A stretch of DNA of 64,000 bases from Dipteris shenzhenensis. Its lineage: Eukaryota; Polypodiophyta; Polypodiopsida; Gleicheniales. Within the stretch, counting starts at the first letter, position 1. The number at the start of each line of letters is the position of its first letter. Shown here one piece after another: positions 46,415 through 56,819 of the stretch. The position numbers were made by a program, and so were the translations under genes. The notes beneath the pieces are model-generated. The model saw only the letters and a program-made list of their open reading frames with translations. It was not told the origin of the DNA and searched no databases. The stretch lies in the NCBI GenBank assembly GCA_047967505.1, contig CM106538.1; one strand, 5' to 3'.

Positions 46415-47140
46415 CAATAATTCTATGTGCATTATGCTCTCTCTCTCTCTCTCTCTTCCTATATTTGTATAAATGTGAATTCTTTATGCCTATGTTTCTA
46501 TATGCCTATGTTTCTTTAGTCTATGTTTATACAAAAATTATGCTTCTATGACATTGATGAATGCCTATGTTTCAATATGCCTATGCTTCTTTAGTATATG
46601 TTTCTACAAAAATTATTCATATGTTTATATATGCCTATGCTTTTATGGGAATTATGCTTCGATGCCATTGATGAATGCTTGTGTTTATGCTTGCGTATGT
46701 TTCTATATGCTTCTATATCTTTTTGCTTCTATATTGCTATTTATGCTTTATGTTCCATATCTACATGCTTCTATAAGGTAACGGTGTTTCTATGCTTCTA
46801 TAAGGTAATTATGCTATGCTTCTATGGAAATTATGCCTATGCTGCTTTAGTCTATGTTTCTACGGAAATTATGCCGATGTTTCTATATGCCTATGCTTCT
46901 TTAGTCTATGCTTCTATGGAAATTATGCTTCTGTACCTTTGATGAATGCCTATGTTTATGCTTGCATATGTTTATGCTTTCATGTATTTTGGACTCTAAA
47001 TTCTTGCTATGTACGATGGATTGTGTGCACATAGATGGATGGTGTACCTAGACTAGGCTACAGGCAGTGCACATGCAACTACAGGTGCAGACACACACCT
47101 TGTGGAATGCAATTTATGAGTAGGGCCACATATTTTTAGC
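46254..47140 (+). repeat. CT microsatellites and TATGCCTATGTTTCTA minisatellite
   Basis: Two CT runs (46370-46408 and 46439-46456) lie in an array of units such as TATGCCTATGCTTCTTTAGTC and TTCTAYGGAAATTATGC, running to about 46990. It translates into tyrosine/leucine-rich nonsense. It lies between the copia LTR and the large TNP2-type transposon and could be that transposon's subterminal repeat block. Confidence 0.7.
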
Positions 47141-47154
47141 ATTTTTGGCATGAT

Positions 47155-48510
47155 GTGCATGGAGATGTTCATTCAGCTATTAGGAGACAAGTGGAAGAAG
47201 CAAGAGTATCACTAGCAGCACATATGCAAGAGTCACAACCTGCTCACAATCTTGATAGAGAGAGAGAGGAAAGCAGTCATATGCAGGAGCCAAGTCATAC
47301 TTCCAAACTTGATATAGAGGAAAGAAGACATATGCGAGAGTCAAGTTCTACTTCTAATTCTGAGAGATGAGCAAGGAGGGTATGGTGCAATTGCACTATC
47401 TATTGTGGTGGAGGACGTGAAGTAGCACCTTCCACTCTCACGAAGCACAAACAAATACAAGAAAGATATACAAGGATACTCTCAAATATTGGGTTCTCAA
47501 CATTGGGTGACGATCCTGAAGGATGCCATGGGTTTGATGATGAAGGAGAGGCCGATTTTCCTTATGATGAGGATAATTTCTTTGGGGACACTAGGGTTAG
47601 GGATGATGAGGATCCACATGAGAGTACTGGTGGTGACGACCTACAAGAAAACATTCAGACCTCTTTAGAGGATAAAATAATAGAAAGATGCATTGACATG
47701 CAAGGTTTGTGGGATAGGCATCAAGCATCAATACAATTTCAAGATGACATGCTTCATCTATTATTTGGAGATATGGGAGGCAAAAGGGTCAAAAAGAGAA
47801 ACAATACAAACAAGAAGCAAAGTCTTAGTTCATTGTTAGTTCAACTTCCACCGACATGGGATGGTGATCTAGATGGAGTGAGAGTTCCAACTTGTTGGAA
47901 TCAGCTAAATAACTTGTATACTGGATTGGGAATGGTCCAATCACAACGCTTCAAAATGTGCATGGGAACTAAAGATTATGCACATGGGCCTGAGGTTTTT
48001 TAGCCTAGCAATGAAGATAGATATATAGGAATGGTTATGTATTGCCTTTGTGATAGAGATGCTAGAAAGAACAAGAAGTTGAAACGCGATTGCATACAGT
48101 GCTGTGAGAAGTGTCAAAAGTGCAATCGTATGAGAAAGGACATGATTGTATTTGATTATGTCCCTTTGAAACAACAACTATCACTACTAACAAAGAGCCG
48201 GTTCTTGTGCCACGATCTTCTTACAATGTGGTGCAATTGAGAACGATGGTTGGGGAAGGCACGGAATGAACAACCAGAACATATTTTTGATTTTTGGGAT
48301 GGTATGAAATGTAGGGATAATCAACAATTCTGGAATCCTTTCTCAACATACGAATTGCCTGTTATTTGTGAGAAATCTTATTGTAATAAGGCATACACGA
48401 CTTTCCCGTCCTCCAACATGTCACAAGTACTACGAGATGGCTGGAATAAGGAGGCACAAGTGTATGACTTCACATGTGAGCGACGCCGCTCTCACATTCG
48501 ATGTTAGAAG
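47155..48510 (+). pseudogene. Outer TNP2-like transposase, 5' exon
   Basis: One frame with stops at 47368 (TGA), 48001 (TAG), 48238 (TGA) and 48505 (TAG). It holds the N-terminal Cys/His-like stretch VWCNCTIYCGGGREVAPSTLTKHK (near 47380-47450; Cys-x-Cys-x3-Cys then His), then an acidic linker and SLSSLLVQLPPTWDGDLDG. A second Cys cluster is CIQCCEKCQKCNRMRKD, and the stretch ends with FDYVPLKQQL and EHIFDFWDG. The layout matches TNP2 transposases of plants. The initiation codon is not clear; coding similarity begins about 47155. No frameshift is needed in this exon. Confidence 0.7.
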
Positions 48511-48609
48511 AAGATGCAATATGTAAATAGCTATTTATTTGTATCTATGTTAGATGTTTTTTTTGTTTGTTGATTGCATGCTAGCTCCTCTCTTTTTATT
48601 TTGTGGTAG

Positions 48610-49405
48610 GGCGATCCTCATAACTTTGCCCTGTGTGCTCACTTTGATGGTTTTCAAGCTTCTCGTACAACTCAAAAGGATTGCAGTGTGGTAGAGGTTC
48701 TCATTTTGAATGCTGGAAAGAGATCGGACATTGAGGCTCTACCTGTGATTTTTATACCTTTCAGTAGTAAAAAGCTAATTCGAAGTTCCGATGATATTTT
48801 GGGTGCTTTTTTAAGCCCCTCAATTTCTGAGCTAGAAATTCTATTCATTGAAGGGATAGAGCTTTATTACAACTATCCAATCAAGTCCATTATGAACCAT
48901 GCACCTGCCATGTCAGGAAAGTGTAAGCTTCGTGCCCTACTTATGATGGTCACAGGGGATCACCCTACTCAATGCAAAGTTGGGCTTCTGAAAGATGGTG
49001 GTCAGTCATTCTGCCGTAGGGACAAAGGACAAGCTACCCTAGATACTTCGAACACAAAGTTCGTAGGGTGATATATCTATGACGGAAATAGGTATCAAGC
49101 ACGATAGCCTCCTGAAAAAAGATCAACCTCTGAAATGGTTGACGCATTGTCCTTATCAAAGAGAGTGTACACACAACAAGAGAAAAAGGCTGTTTTATGA
49201 AATGCAAGTTTGTTAAGAGAGTCAATTCTTTGGAGGTTACACGACTTGTATGCTTTGATATATCCTTGGATCTTGTTTATGATGCCATGCATATACTTTC
49301 ATTGAACTTGTTCAAAAAGTACATCTCATCTCTTATCAAGGGATCATCAAATGATCTAAAAAAAGCAATCAATGGAGTTGTTGAAGAGGTTTACAAGGTC
49401 TCTCC
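48610..49405 (+). pseudogene. Outer TNP2-like transposase, catalytic exon (left part)
   Basis: Follows an intron ending TTTTGTGGTAG at 48609. DGFQASRTTQKDCSVVEVLILN, split here as DGFQASRTTQ and DCSVVEVLILN, leads to TGDHPTQCKVG and FCRRDK, the best-conserved TNP2 block (TGD-P-Q-x7-G and a zinc-like Cys). YDGNRYQAR and YDAMHILSLNLF follow. Stops are TGA 49069, TAG 49111 and TGA 49198, with one shift near 49200. The exon is cut at 49405 by the inner transposon and resumes at 54627. Confidence 0.72.
49403..49405. repeat. Left target-site duplication TCC
   Basis: TCC directly before the inner element; the second copy is 54624-54626. A 3-bp duplication is typical of the CACTA superfamily. Confidence 0.85.
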
Positions 49406-49432
49406 CACAACAAGACAAAGCACCCATAGACG
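49406..49432 (+). repeat. Left terminal inverted repeat
   Basis: CACAACAAGACAAAGCACCC and following bases. It pairs with the reverse complement of 54597-54623 except at positions 9, 19 and 21. Confidence 0.88.
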
Positions 49433-49670
49433 TGCGCACAGACGCGTTTCATGAACTAAATAAAAAACTTACGGGCGCGTCTATTTGCGCGTCTGGAGAC
49501 CCGCGTCTAATTGCACGTCTATATATCAAACTTACGCACGTATAGACACGCAGAAAGACGCATAAATAGATGCACTTATAAACGCTTTTATAGACGCACG
49601 TATAGACGCAAGTCGAACAGACAGACGCGAATATAAACGCGTTTTTAAATGCACTGATAGACGCGCTTTT
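49425..49670. repeat. Subterminal repeat block A
   Basis: Dense copies of TAGACGCG, GCGTCTA and near variants (TAGACGTG, AAACGCG, AGACGCA) in both orientations, directly inside the left TIR. In CACTA elements such blocks bind the element's accessory protein. Confidence 0.85.
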
Positions 49671-50159
49671 TAAAAAAATTTTTTTTACAGAATACTGTGT
49701 ATGTTGTGTATGCTATATAGTTACAAGAATCCCATATCCACATTCTGTAATTCAATTCTTACAGCCAACCGCATTTTAATTACAATTCCAAATAAAATAT
49801 TACAACTCCAAAACGCAATAAAATTGAAAGCTCAAAAAGTGCTTGTATATACATATAGCACGAAGCTAAGCCACGTCATGTGGCTTCAAGTACAAAAAAT
49901 AAGGAAGCTAAGCCATGTCATGTGGCTTCAAGTACAAAAAATAAGAGGAGTCTATATACAAGAGGCACGAAGCCAAGCCAGTGGCTTTAAGTACAAAAAA
50001 GAATAGTAGCACTACTTCTACGACTAATCCTCGCTCCCTTCTGTGCTCCCTTCTACGCCTCCTTCCTCGTCTTCCTCGTCGTCTTGTGCATGGTCCTGTA
50101 AACAAGGGACAATATATATCAATGTATGAAAAATCAAATCTTTACTTATAATTTTGGCA
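49671..50159 (-). other. 3' region of the inner minus-strand gene
   Basis: AT-rich, with an imperfect 51-bp tandem duplication (GAAGCTAAGCCA-GTCATGTGG) at 49860-49950. Minus strand 50024-50095 encodes an acidic tail (DDEEDEEGGVEG) behind a plausible acceptor site (TTTACAG, cut at 50096/50095). This may be the last exon of the accessory gene if a different reading frame is used across the intron. Confidence 0.5.
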
Positions 50160-51400
50160 TTATTTAATCCATGTATCTCCTCTGCGATGGTGGCGGTGGT
50201 AGGCTGTCTCCACTGGAGTAGGGTATCTGCCCATGATCTCAAGCTGCATGACCGCGATACACTTTGTGGAGGGATTAGTACAAAGAAACAACCAACCTCC
50301 TAATAAACTACATAAGCAATATAATTTGAGATCGATACTTACAAATTGGGCCTCCCATGATTCAACACCCCCTGCTCCAAAATGCGCGCTTCCATATTCC
50401 TCCATCTGGATCCTCCGTGCCTCCACGTGTTGCAGACTGGGGTCCTCCCTCGCTGACTTCATTGCCTTCTTCCACTCACGCTTGTGAGCGGTGTGGGGCG
50501 GGCCCCTTGGAGGTTGACCTGCCTCAATCCTGGCAAGCTCCGCTAGTGCCTGCCTCTTAAGCGAAGATCTTTTATTGCTAAGTATCGTAACAATCTTTGA
50601 CTTCCCCCATTTATCTGTGAACTGGCGATTGGGGGGGTTAGGATACCTAGAGCGAACAGTAGCGAGGGTCTCATCAGCCAACCTCTTTGGGTGGTCTTTA
50701 TAGTGGATAAAGCAATCTCTGTAATTGTTAGCAATTACAGAGCGCATGAAGGCCATGATGTCCTTCCCCCACGCATCCATAAAGATGCCTCCTGTCTGAG
50801 TGCTCCTGTCTGAGTGATGTCATAATAAATCGTACCATCACCCAGAGGCATGTCTAAATCATCTGAATCATCCTCCTCCTCACCGCCACATGGCCCAAAG
50901 CACTGTGCCATGCATCCGCCACCGCTCTCCCTGCTACTACGCCTGCTACCTTGTCGTGTCGAGCTCATACGCTGGCCACTCGTAGCTTGGGACTGCACGA
51001 GACTACGCTGACCAATCGTAGCTGGAGAACCGAGTCTCGACGGCTGGGGAGTACGTCGACGGCTCGCCGAGACAGAAGGACCTCCTGACGGCATGGGGGA
51101 AGGGGCATAAGATGGGATGGCAGAAGGGACATAAGACGGCATGGGGGAAGGGGCATAAGACGGTACGGGGGAAGGGGCATAAGAAGGGGCATAAGACGGC
51201 TGTGTTGACTCCGCTGGGGTGATCTCAGGCGGTGTGGGGTGGCTCGGAGTCTGTAGTGCCGACTCCTGGGGAGTGTTAAGGGTACCCGTCATATACCTGT
51301 ATAACTCCGCAGGACTAGGAGGGTGCCCTAAAAGATTATATAAGTCCTTCCAAATAGATTCCCGCGGATCAGGTGAGCTAGAAGCACTTCCTGGCCACAT
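50160..51400 (-). pseudogene. Inner element accessory (TNPA-like) protein gene
   Basis: From ATG 51400 the minus strand codes for a Pro/Ser/Tyr-rich region (repeats of APSPMPSY) and an acidic DDSDDLDMPLG segment. A basic helical part follows: AFMRSVIANNYRDCF, FTDKWGKSKIV, KREWKKAMKSARED. A GTAAGT donor at 50342/50341 and a CAG acceptor at 50244 mark an intron. The position in a CACTA element, basic C-terminus and size suggest a TNPA-like DNA-binding accessory protein, but I see no diagnostic domain. A 14-bp tandem duplication at 50789-50816 shifts the frame; the frames before and after it are both open. Confidence 0.6.
50789..50816. repeat. 14-bp tandem duplication that breaks the accessory gene
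   Basis: CTCCTGTCTGAGTG occurs twice in a row (50789-50802, 50803-50816). Fourteen is not a multiple of three, and the coding frames on either side differ by exactly this shift. Confidence 0.9.
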
Positions 51401-51479
51401 GTTGAACTGGAAAAAAGGAAACAAATCTATTACTTTGGGAGTTGAGAAGAAAGGGGAAGAAAAAAGAGGCTCTGTCAGA

Positions 51480-51768
51480 GCGCATCTATAGACCCATCTG
51501 ATTTGCACGTCTATAGACGCGTCTAACAGAGTGTTTAACAGTGTGTTTAACAGTCCCTCTAGCAGTGCGTTTAATAGTGCATCTAACAGTGCGTTTAAAA
51601 GCACGTCTAACAGTGCGTTTAAAAGTGCATTTAATAGGGCGTCTATGTGAGCGTCTACGGACGCATCTATGTGTGTCTGCAACAAGCCAGACGTGCGGAT
51701 AGACGCACCTGTAGATGCGCTTTTAGACGCGCCCTGAGACGTGCCTATAGACGTGCTCCGATAGGCGA
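51480..51768. repeat. Internal repeat block B
   Basis: Many GCGTCTA / TAGACGCG variants, including a perfect palindrome TAGACGCGTCTA at 51514-51525 and a run of CAGTGCGTTTAA-type units (51530-51640). It lies upstream of the minus-strand gene start. Confidence 0.85.
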
Positions 51769-52145
51769 GAATACTAAAAAGTCAAAAAGGACGTTGCGCC
51801 CGACAAAAGAACGTGACGCTCATACCTAGATCCTGCGTTTCCTGGATGCGAGAAAGTACAAAACTGGAAAGAGCAAGCAAGAACAACTTCAAAAGGACTT
51901 ACTTGGATAAAGGTATGGAAGGTTCTTTCTTTTCCAAACTTGTTTCTTCTCCTTGTTTGTACTCCTCTCCTTTAGGCTTGAAAGTAAGTGTAGGTACGGT
52001 CCCTTTCTCTTGAGTGAAAGCTTGGAACTGTGTATGGGAGGCTCTCTCTTAAGCTTCGAATCTATGGAACTGCTAATAAAGAAGGAAGGAAGCCGCTCGC
52101 GAAGTTTAAGTAATGAAAAGAAAAGCAAAGCGAGCGGCGCGCCGA
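51769..52145. other. Central spacer of different composition
   Basis: About 375 bp between repeat blocks B and C and between the two divergent genes. It lacks the TAGACGCG motif and has a different, purine/pyrimidine-patterned composition reminiscent of plant mitochondrial intergenic DNA (for example AAAAGCAAAGCGAGCGG). It probably contains both promoters. Its origin cannot be settled by eye. Confidence 0.4.
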
Positions 52146-52352
52146 AAAGCAAGTTTAAAAGCCGCGTCTATAGTCGCGTCTATTAGTGCGTCTATAGGCG
52201 CATCTAAATACACAGAGTAGATGCGTGTATAGTCGCGTCTATTAGCGCGTCTATAGGCACGTTTAAATACACAGAGTAGACGCGCATTTAGACGCACCGT
52301 TAGACGCGATGTTAGACGCGACTATAGACGCGGCGATAGACGCAACACAGAG
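52146..52352. repeat. Internal repeat block C
   Basis: TATAGTCGCGTCTATTAG-GCGTCTATAGGC is present twice (about 52169-52215 and 52229-52275), followed by TAGACGCG copies up to 52348. It ends about 55 bp before the transposase start. Confidence 0.87.
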
Positions 52353-52405
52353 TTTAAATTAAGCATTTGAAGAAGAGCAAATTTGATGGGTTGTTTGTTT
52401 GTAGG

Positions 52406-54168
52406 ATGTCTCCATATTCAACAAGTAGCTCCAGTGAGGATGAATCCCTCCGTATCCACCATCGCGAAATGTGGTTGGAGCAAAAAATCAAATGTCTGTG
52501 TGATCGATGTCGAGGAAACATGTATCGTGCACGCAGGATTACGCTCAATCATATCTCAAAGTATGGAGAATGGGATGTGACCGTAAACAGGGTAAGGGTT
52601 TGTAAGTTAAGGTTGATTAAAATACCTATGGGTGTTCATATGTTTGAGTTATGATCTCGTTTTAATTTGATACAGGATGCAGTGCCACACCCGCACATGT
52701 TACCCTATGCCTGTCGTGAGGAGGCGAAGCATCGGCGATATGAGGTGGGATCTTCAGGAGGGACCGTTACGGATGCATGGAGTGATGGTGATAGTAGCCC
52801 TCCGCCATTACCTCATGAAGCCATGGAGGAGGAGGTGTTTGATGATATGGTGCGGGATTTATATGTCCATCAAGGGAGGGATAATAGCATGGAGCAGGAT
52901 GATCTTTTTACCGCAGCATCGACTCCACTGTTTGAGGGGTGCACATTCTCTGTTCTACGTGCCTCCCTTGAGTTACTAAACTTGCAAACCATCTATGGAT
53001 GGAGCAATGCAAGTTTGAATGCATTACTCAAGTAAGCTTTAAAGTCGATTTTGCAAACATGGTGAATTATGCGCGTGGGTCAATTACTCGAATGCTTTTC
53101 CTCATTTATGGTCTTCACGTGCAGGCTATTGTGTAAAATGCTTCCAAGGGAGAATAAATTACCGACCTCAAGAGATATGGCAAGGCAACATGTGACCTCT
53201 CTTGGAGGATTAGATTACAAGCGCATCCATGCATGTGTCAACGATTGCGTTTTGTTTCGTGGACTACATAAGGATGCAAGAGAGTGTCCTACTTGTGGAG
53301 AGGCAAGATATAGAGCAGAATGTTATGCATAAGTTAGGAGCTTTTTATAATTTAGATTGCTTATTTAATTGATTTTTTCTTGGTGTAGTGCACTATGTTC
53401 AATGCTATATGGTGTGAGGGCAAGCATTTTCGAACACAACGGATTGATGATAAGAGAAACACACAAGATTGCGGCGTCATTGCTACCTTTGAGGGAGCCA
53501 ATGGAGCCATGGATGATTATTGTGGCATAATCCAAGATATCATTATGCTTGACTTTCGACGCTTCTTTGTGTATGTTTTGGATGTAAAGCGGTTTAAGGA
53601 CGTGGTGGAAAGAGGCCCTAATGCAACAATCAAACGCCATGCAAGTGGCTTTGTAACTATTGACTCCACAAAGTTTTGGCAAAGTAGGAAGGACACACTA
53701 GTACTACTGCAAATGTGAACAGGTACTGTGCACACACATAAAAATACTCGCTTTTAAATATTTGATGCAAGAAAAGTAACATGATTGTATTTGTGTTTGA
53801 ATTAGGTTGTGTATCAACCAATGGTGGATAATAATAGATGGTGGCATGTCATACCTATTATGTCACGTTCCAAAGTGATGTATAGTACATTTACTAATAT
53901 GGAGCGTATGGAGGATGATCATGGCCATGGACGTGATGATGACCGTGATACAAGAGAGGAGGATGATCATGAGATAGGAGATATAGATATTGAGGCTGGC
54001 ATTACCCGTGAGGACGAGCCTACCATTGGAGATGCTGATTTCGATGAGCACATGAGTGGCACAAGTAGTAGTGGGTTGAATGTATTTGTAGATCTAAACA
54101 CTTGTTTGGATTTTGAAGTAGATAGTTTGGCAATGGTTGATCTCATTGAGGATGAGATTGAACCGTAG
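52406..54168 (+). pseudogene. Inner TNP2-like transposase, middle deleted
   Basis: Exons inferred from splice signals: 52406-52591, 52676-53031, 53125-53331, 53390-53720 and 53806-54168. The N-terminus has CLCDRCRGNMYRARRITLNHI (Cys-x2-Cys-x2-Cys and His), then PLFEGCTFSVL, LHLL-like LKLLCKMLPRENKLP and YKRIHACVNDCVLFRG with CPTCGEARY. This is the classic TNP2 front end. The next exon starts with MFNAIWCEGKHFRT and IDDKRNTQDCGVI, then WWHVIPIMSRSK, which is the C-terminal DUF4216-like region. Everything between, including the TGD block and catalytic residues, is missing. One frameshift occurs before 53720. Confidence 0.82.
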
Positions 54169-54339
54169 CCCCACAATTGATATTGGCAAAACTATTTTAC
54201 ATATTGTCTCATTCTCCTCATTTCACTTAATTCTTGTATATGTGGGCTTGCAAAAAATTATGTGCTTTGGTAATCATGGGCAATGTTTGGAAAGCAATGA
54301 TGTACACCAAAATCTCACTTTCTGTATTCTCTGGAGCAC

Positions 54340-54596
54340 GTCTATTTATGCGTCTAAATGCGCGTCTGAGTCTCAGTGTAAACATGCAAATAAACGCGCA
54401 AATACACGCGCAAATAGATGCGCTAATAAATGGGATGTTAGACGGGCCCGTATTTTCTCAGGTCAAACGCGCAAATAGACGCGGTGATTTACGTGCAAAT
54501 AGACGAGCGTTTAGCCGTGCATTTAGACGCGCCCGTAATTTCTCTACTAAAGCAACGCCTATAGACGTGCCCGCTATTTTGCGCGTCTACCAAGCG
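54340..54596. repeat. Subterminal repeat block D
   Basis: GCGTCTA, TAGACGCG, AAATAGACG and AAACGCGCAAATA-type units in both orientations, adjoining the right TIR. It mirrors block A. Confidence 0.86.
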
Positions 54597-54626
54597 CGTC
54601 TATAGTTGCTTTGTGTTGTTGTGTCC
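54597..54626 (-). repeat. Right terminal inverted repeat and TSD
   Basis: The TIR occupies 54597-54623 and ends TTGTGTTGTTGTG; the TSD TCC follows at 54624-54626. Confidence 0.88.
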
Positions 54627-55449
54627 AAACTCAATCCGTTTTGGATGATGGCCTCGAAACCCTAGCAAGTACCATGATAGCTTTAAGGCAGAGGAAAATC
54701 AAAAGCTCATCCAATGGTGCTTGCCATATATCCTTAGCAAAGTACAAGGTATACCCATAGGTTTACATGACTTGGGACTCCTCTTGGTTAATATTGCTCA
54801 CTTGTTCTATAACTATTCTCGTGACAAGGGATGGTTCGAGTCAGATATGCCATCGGCAAAAACTTTATTGCTAGCTTGGAGAGTCAAGAACATGTGCCAG
54901 GTTTGTTCTTTCTCTTACATTGCCTGAAACTATTTTATTTGCACTTGCATGTATAATTTATAAATCATCTTATTAATTTATAATCATGTGTATACAGGAA
55001 ATGGAGAAATATTTGATGATATCATAAGGCACGGCATGCATGATGTTTATTGGTGCTTCGGTTTTGAGCGAAATGTGTATACATATGTGAGCATATCTAC
55101 AAACAACCAGAGCAATGAGATTTCCTATGTTCAATATCATACTCGCAAGTTATTCACTTGGACTTTTACTTATATACAAAGGGACAGAGATGGTCTTCTA
55201 CCTTTTGCCAGAATGCTTAGAGACACACATAGATGTCTTGTTCTCCCTGATGGATATGCAAGTATAGATTTTAGAAATCATGGCTGTCTTGAATGGCATA
55301 AGTGTGGGATTCTCGAAGTGTCTTCTATTGAGAAAGCAAGAGAATTATGGAGAGCTTACATTCAATATGGTCAAGGATACCCATGTGAGAGGATTCTACA
55401 ACGAAAGGCATCGCAATCACTAGAAAGAGAAAGATGTATCGCAACCTAG
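54627..55449 (+). pseudogene. Outer TNP2-like transposase, catalytic exons (right part)
   Basis: Continues the frame broken at 49405: after the join it reads IRFG, a TGA in place of Arg, then WPRNPSKYHDSFKAEENQK and QWCLPYIL, as TNP2 proteins do after the M-H-x-LFLGL region. An intron lies at about 54901-54997 (GTTTGT to ATACAG). The next exon has DDIIRHGMHDVYWCFGFERNVY and NNQSNEISYVQYHTR, the YG-FWxFPFERxNG and leucine region of the family. The frame stops at TAG 55447, while a neighbouring open frame begins at 55434. Confidence 0.75.
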
Positions 55450-56150
55450 AAGAAGTAGAAGTTCGCTATGTTGAGCACTTTTGGGGTATTGAAAGGTGTC
55501 ATGACAAATTTGGAAATGCCATAGAGTACAAGAAATTATTGTTCGAGGGAGAGCTTTATCAGGTGGGAGATGAGGTGGTTGTGAAATCAGATGACAATGC
55601 TGAAGACTTCTCGGGTGTGGGAAATTGGAAAGCACAAATCTTATCTTTCTTTGCCATCCAACATGATGGAGAGTTCATGATCTTCTTTGGTGCACAATAT
55701 TACAGGCAACGTATCACAATTACCGATGGGACTAGGACTCTAGAAATACATGATGCCACGGGAATGAGTCTCTTACAAAAAAACCCCATTCCTTTTACTT
55801 GGGATTGTGTACGCCCTGTAACTTCTTTGTTGCATAAATTCATACCTTTACCCAAGGGATCTAATAGTCTGGTTGCTTATGAATGTAAGGATACTATAGT
55901 TCATAAGAGATTATTGAGTTCATGGTTCCCTAGCTCTGTACCTCCATGGCCAGAAGAGAGTGATGTGATGCTAGTAAAAGTAAATGAGAATATGCAAGGT
56001 TCTCAAGATTCACGATATGCTATGATCAGATAGGTTGACATTGAGAACAAGCGAGTACAACTAGCATTGTTAAGAGAAGACCAGAGGATAAGATAGAAGT
56101 GGAAAGTAGATATTGAAGAGGAAGAATGGAGAAGTTGGAGTTGTTGTATT
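55434..56150 (+). pseudogene. BAH-like C-terminal region of the outer transposase
   Basis: About 200 open codons from 55434 to TAG 56031, readable on to about 56150 after another TAG at 56094. LYQVGDEVVVKSDD, WKAQILSFFAIQHDGEFMIFF and AQYYRQRITI, followed by a cysteine-containing CVRPV and YECKDT, resemble a bromo-adjacent homology domain (G-D-V-V, interaction strand, WYYRP-like YYRQ, closing hydrophobic segment). BAH domains read modified nucleosomes. It overlaps the end of the transposase frame by 16 bases in a different frame, so a frameshift or a small intron may join the two. Similarity is by eye only. Confidence 0.5.
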
Positions 56151-56819
56151 ATGTTATGTAAATGGATCACTGTTGCAAGGAAGAGAATAGAGATTGATGG
56201 GAAAGTGAGAAGCTTTCCAATGGCTTGGCAATCCATTGTGTTTTGTGTGCATTTTTTGCAAATGCGTAGGTGAATCCTTTGAAGGTAATCCTAAACTGAT
56301 ATCTAATTTCTCCTTTTGCTTTATTCTATTTTTATTCAAGTTTTGAGATTAAATCAAATTCTTAACATTTCTATTTTTCTTTTTACAAAGGAGTTCTTGA
56401 ATCTTTTATGTACTTTTCTAGTTTTTTTCTTGATTAAGGTGATGAACTTTGTATTTGTGATAGGATTCTTTGTCTTACTTTCTTCATGGGTGCACAACTT
56501 AGTCAAGGTGATGTTGTTCACTTCCTTGAGCATATTTTAAAGTCCAAAGAACTGAGTCCTTTGGTACAAGACATGCTTGCTAGTGTCAAAGCCCCAACCA
56601 CATAGGATGATATTCCTTCTAACACGATAGAGGTTAAGGAGAAGATGAATGGTAGATGCAGATCTAGCATTGACCCTTTGGTAGAGACACCCACATATGA
56701 GCAAATATTTCGTGTTCCAAGGAAAAAAGATCGCGATACTAGCAAATTGTATGGGAAAGAGCTTCTCTTGAAGCACTTCAAAGAGCAACATTCTGTGTTA
56801 TGTGTCAACTGACGCCGTG

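Larger units (their letters stand above)
49406..54623. mobile_element. Inner CACTA-superfamily element, TIR CACAACAA, TSD TCC
   Basis: 5218 bp bounded by inverted repeats (49406-49432 and 54597-54623; 24 of 27 positions match) and by the 3-bp duplication TCC. It carries two genes pointing away from each other from a centre near 51800-52150: a minus-strand accessory gene and a plus-strand TNP2-like transposase with its middle deleted. Four blocks rich in TAGACGCG/GCGTCTA lie next to both ends and on both sides of the centre. The terminus reads CACAACAA instead of the canonical CACTACAA. Removing it with one TCC puts the interrupted host transposase back in frame. Confidence 0.9.

Noticed and set aside
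46309-47034. Several overlapping tyrosine/leucine-rich ORFs
   Set aside because: They are translations of CT microsatellites and the TATGCCTATG minisatellite in different frames.
49170-49187. A CACAACAAG string resembling the inner element TIR
   Set aside because: It is inside the coding sequence of the outer transposase (TQQEKKA), with no inverted partner or TSD.
50735-51685. N-terminal extension of the inner accessory protein from 51685 (leucine-rich DALLNALLN repeats)
   Set aside because: This stretch is only the translation of repeat block B. The protein more plausibly starts at ATG 51400.
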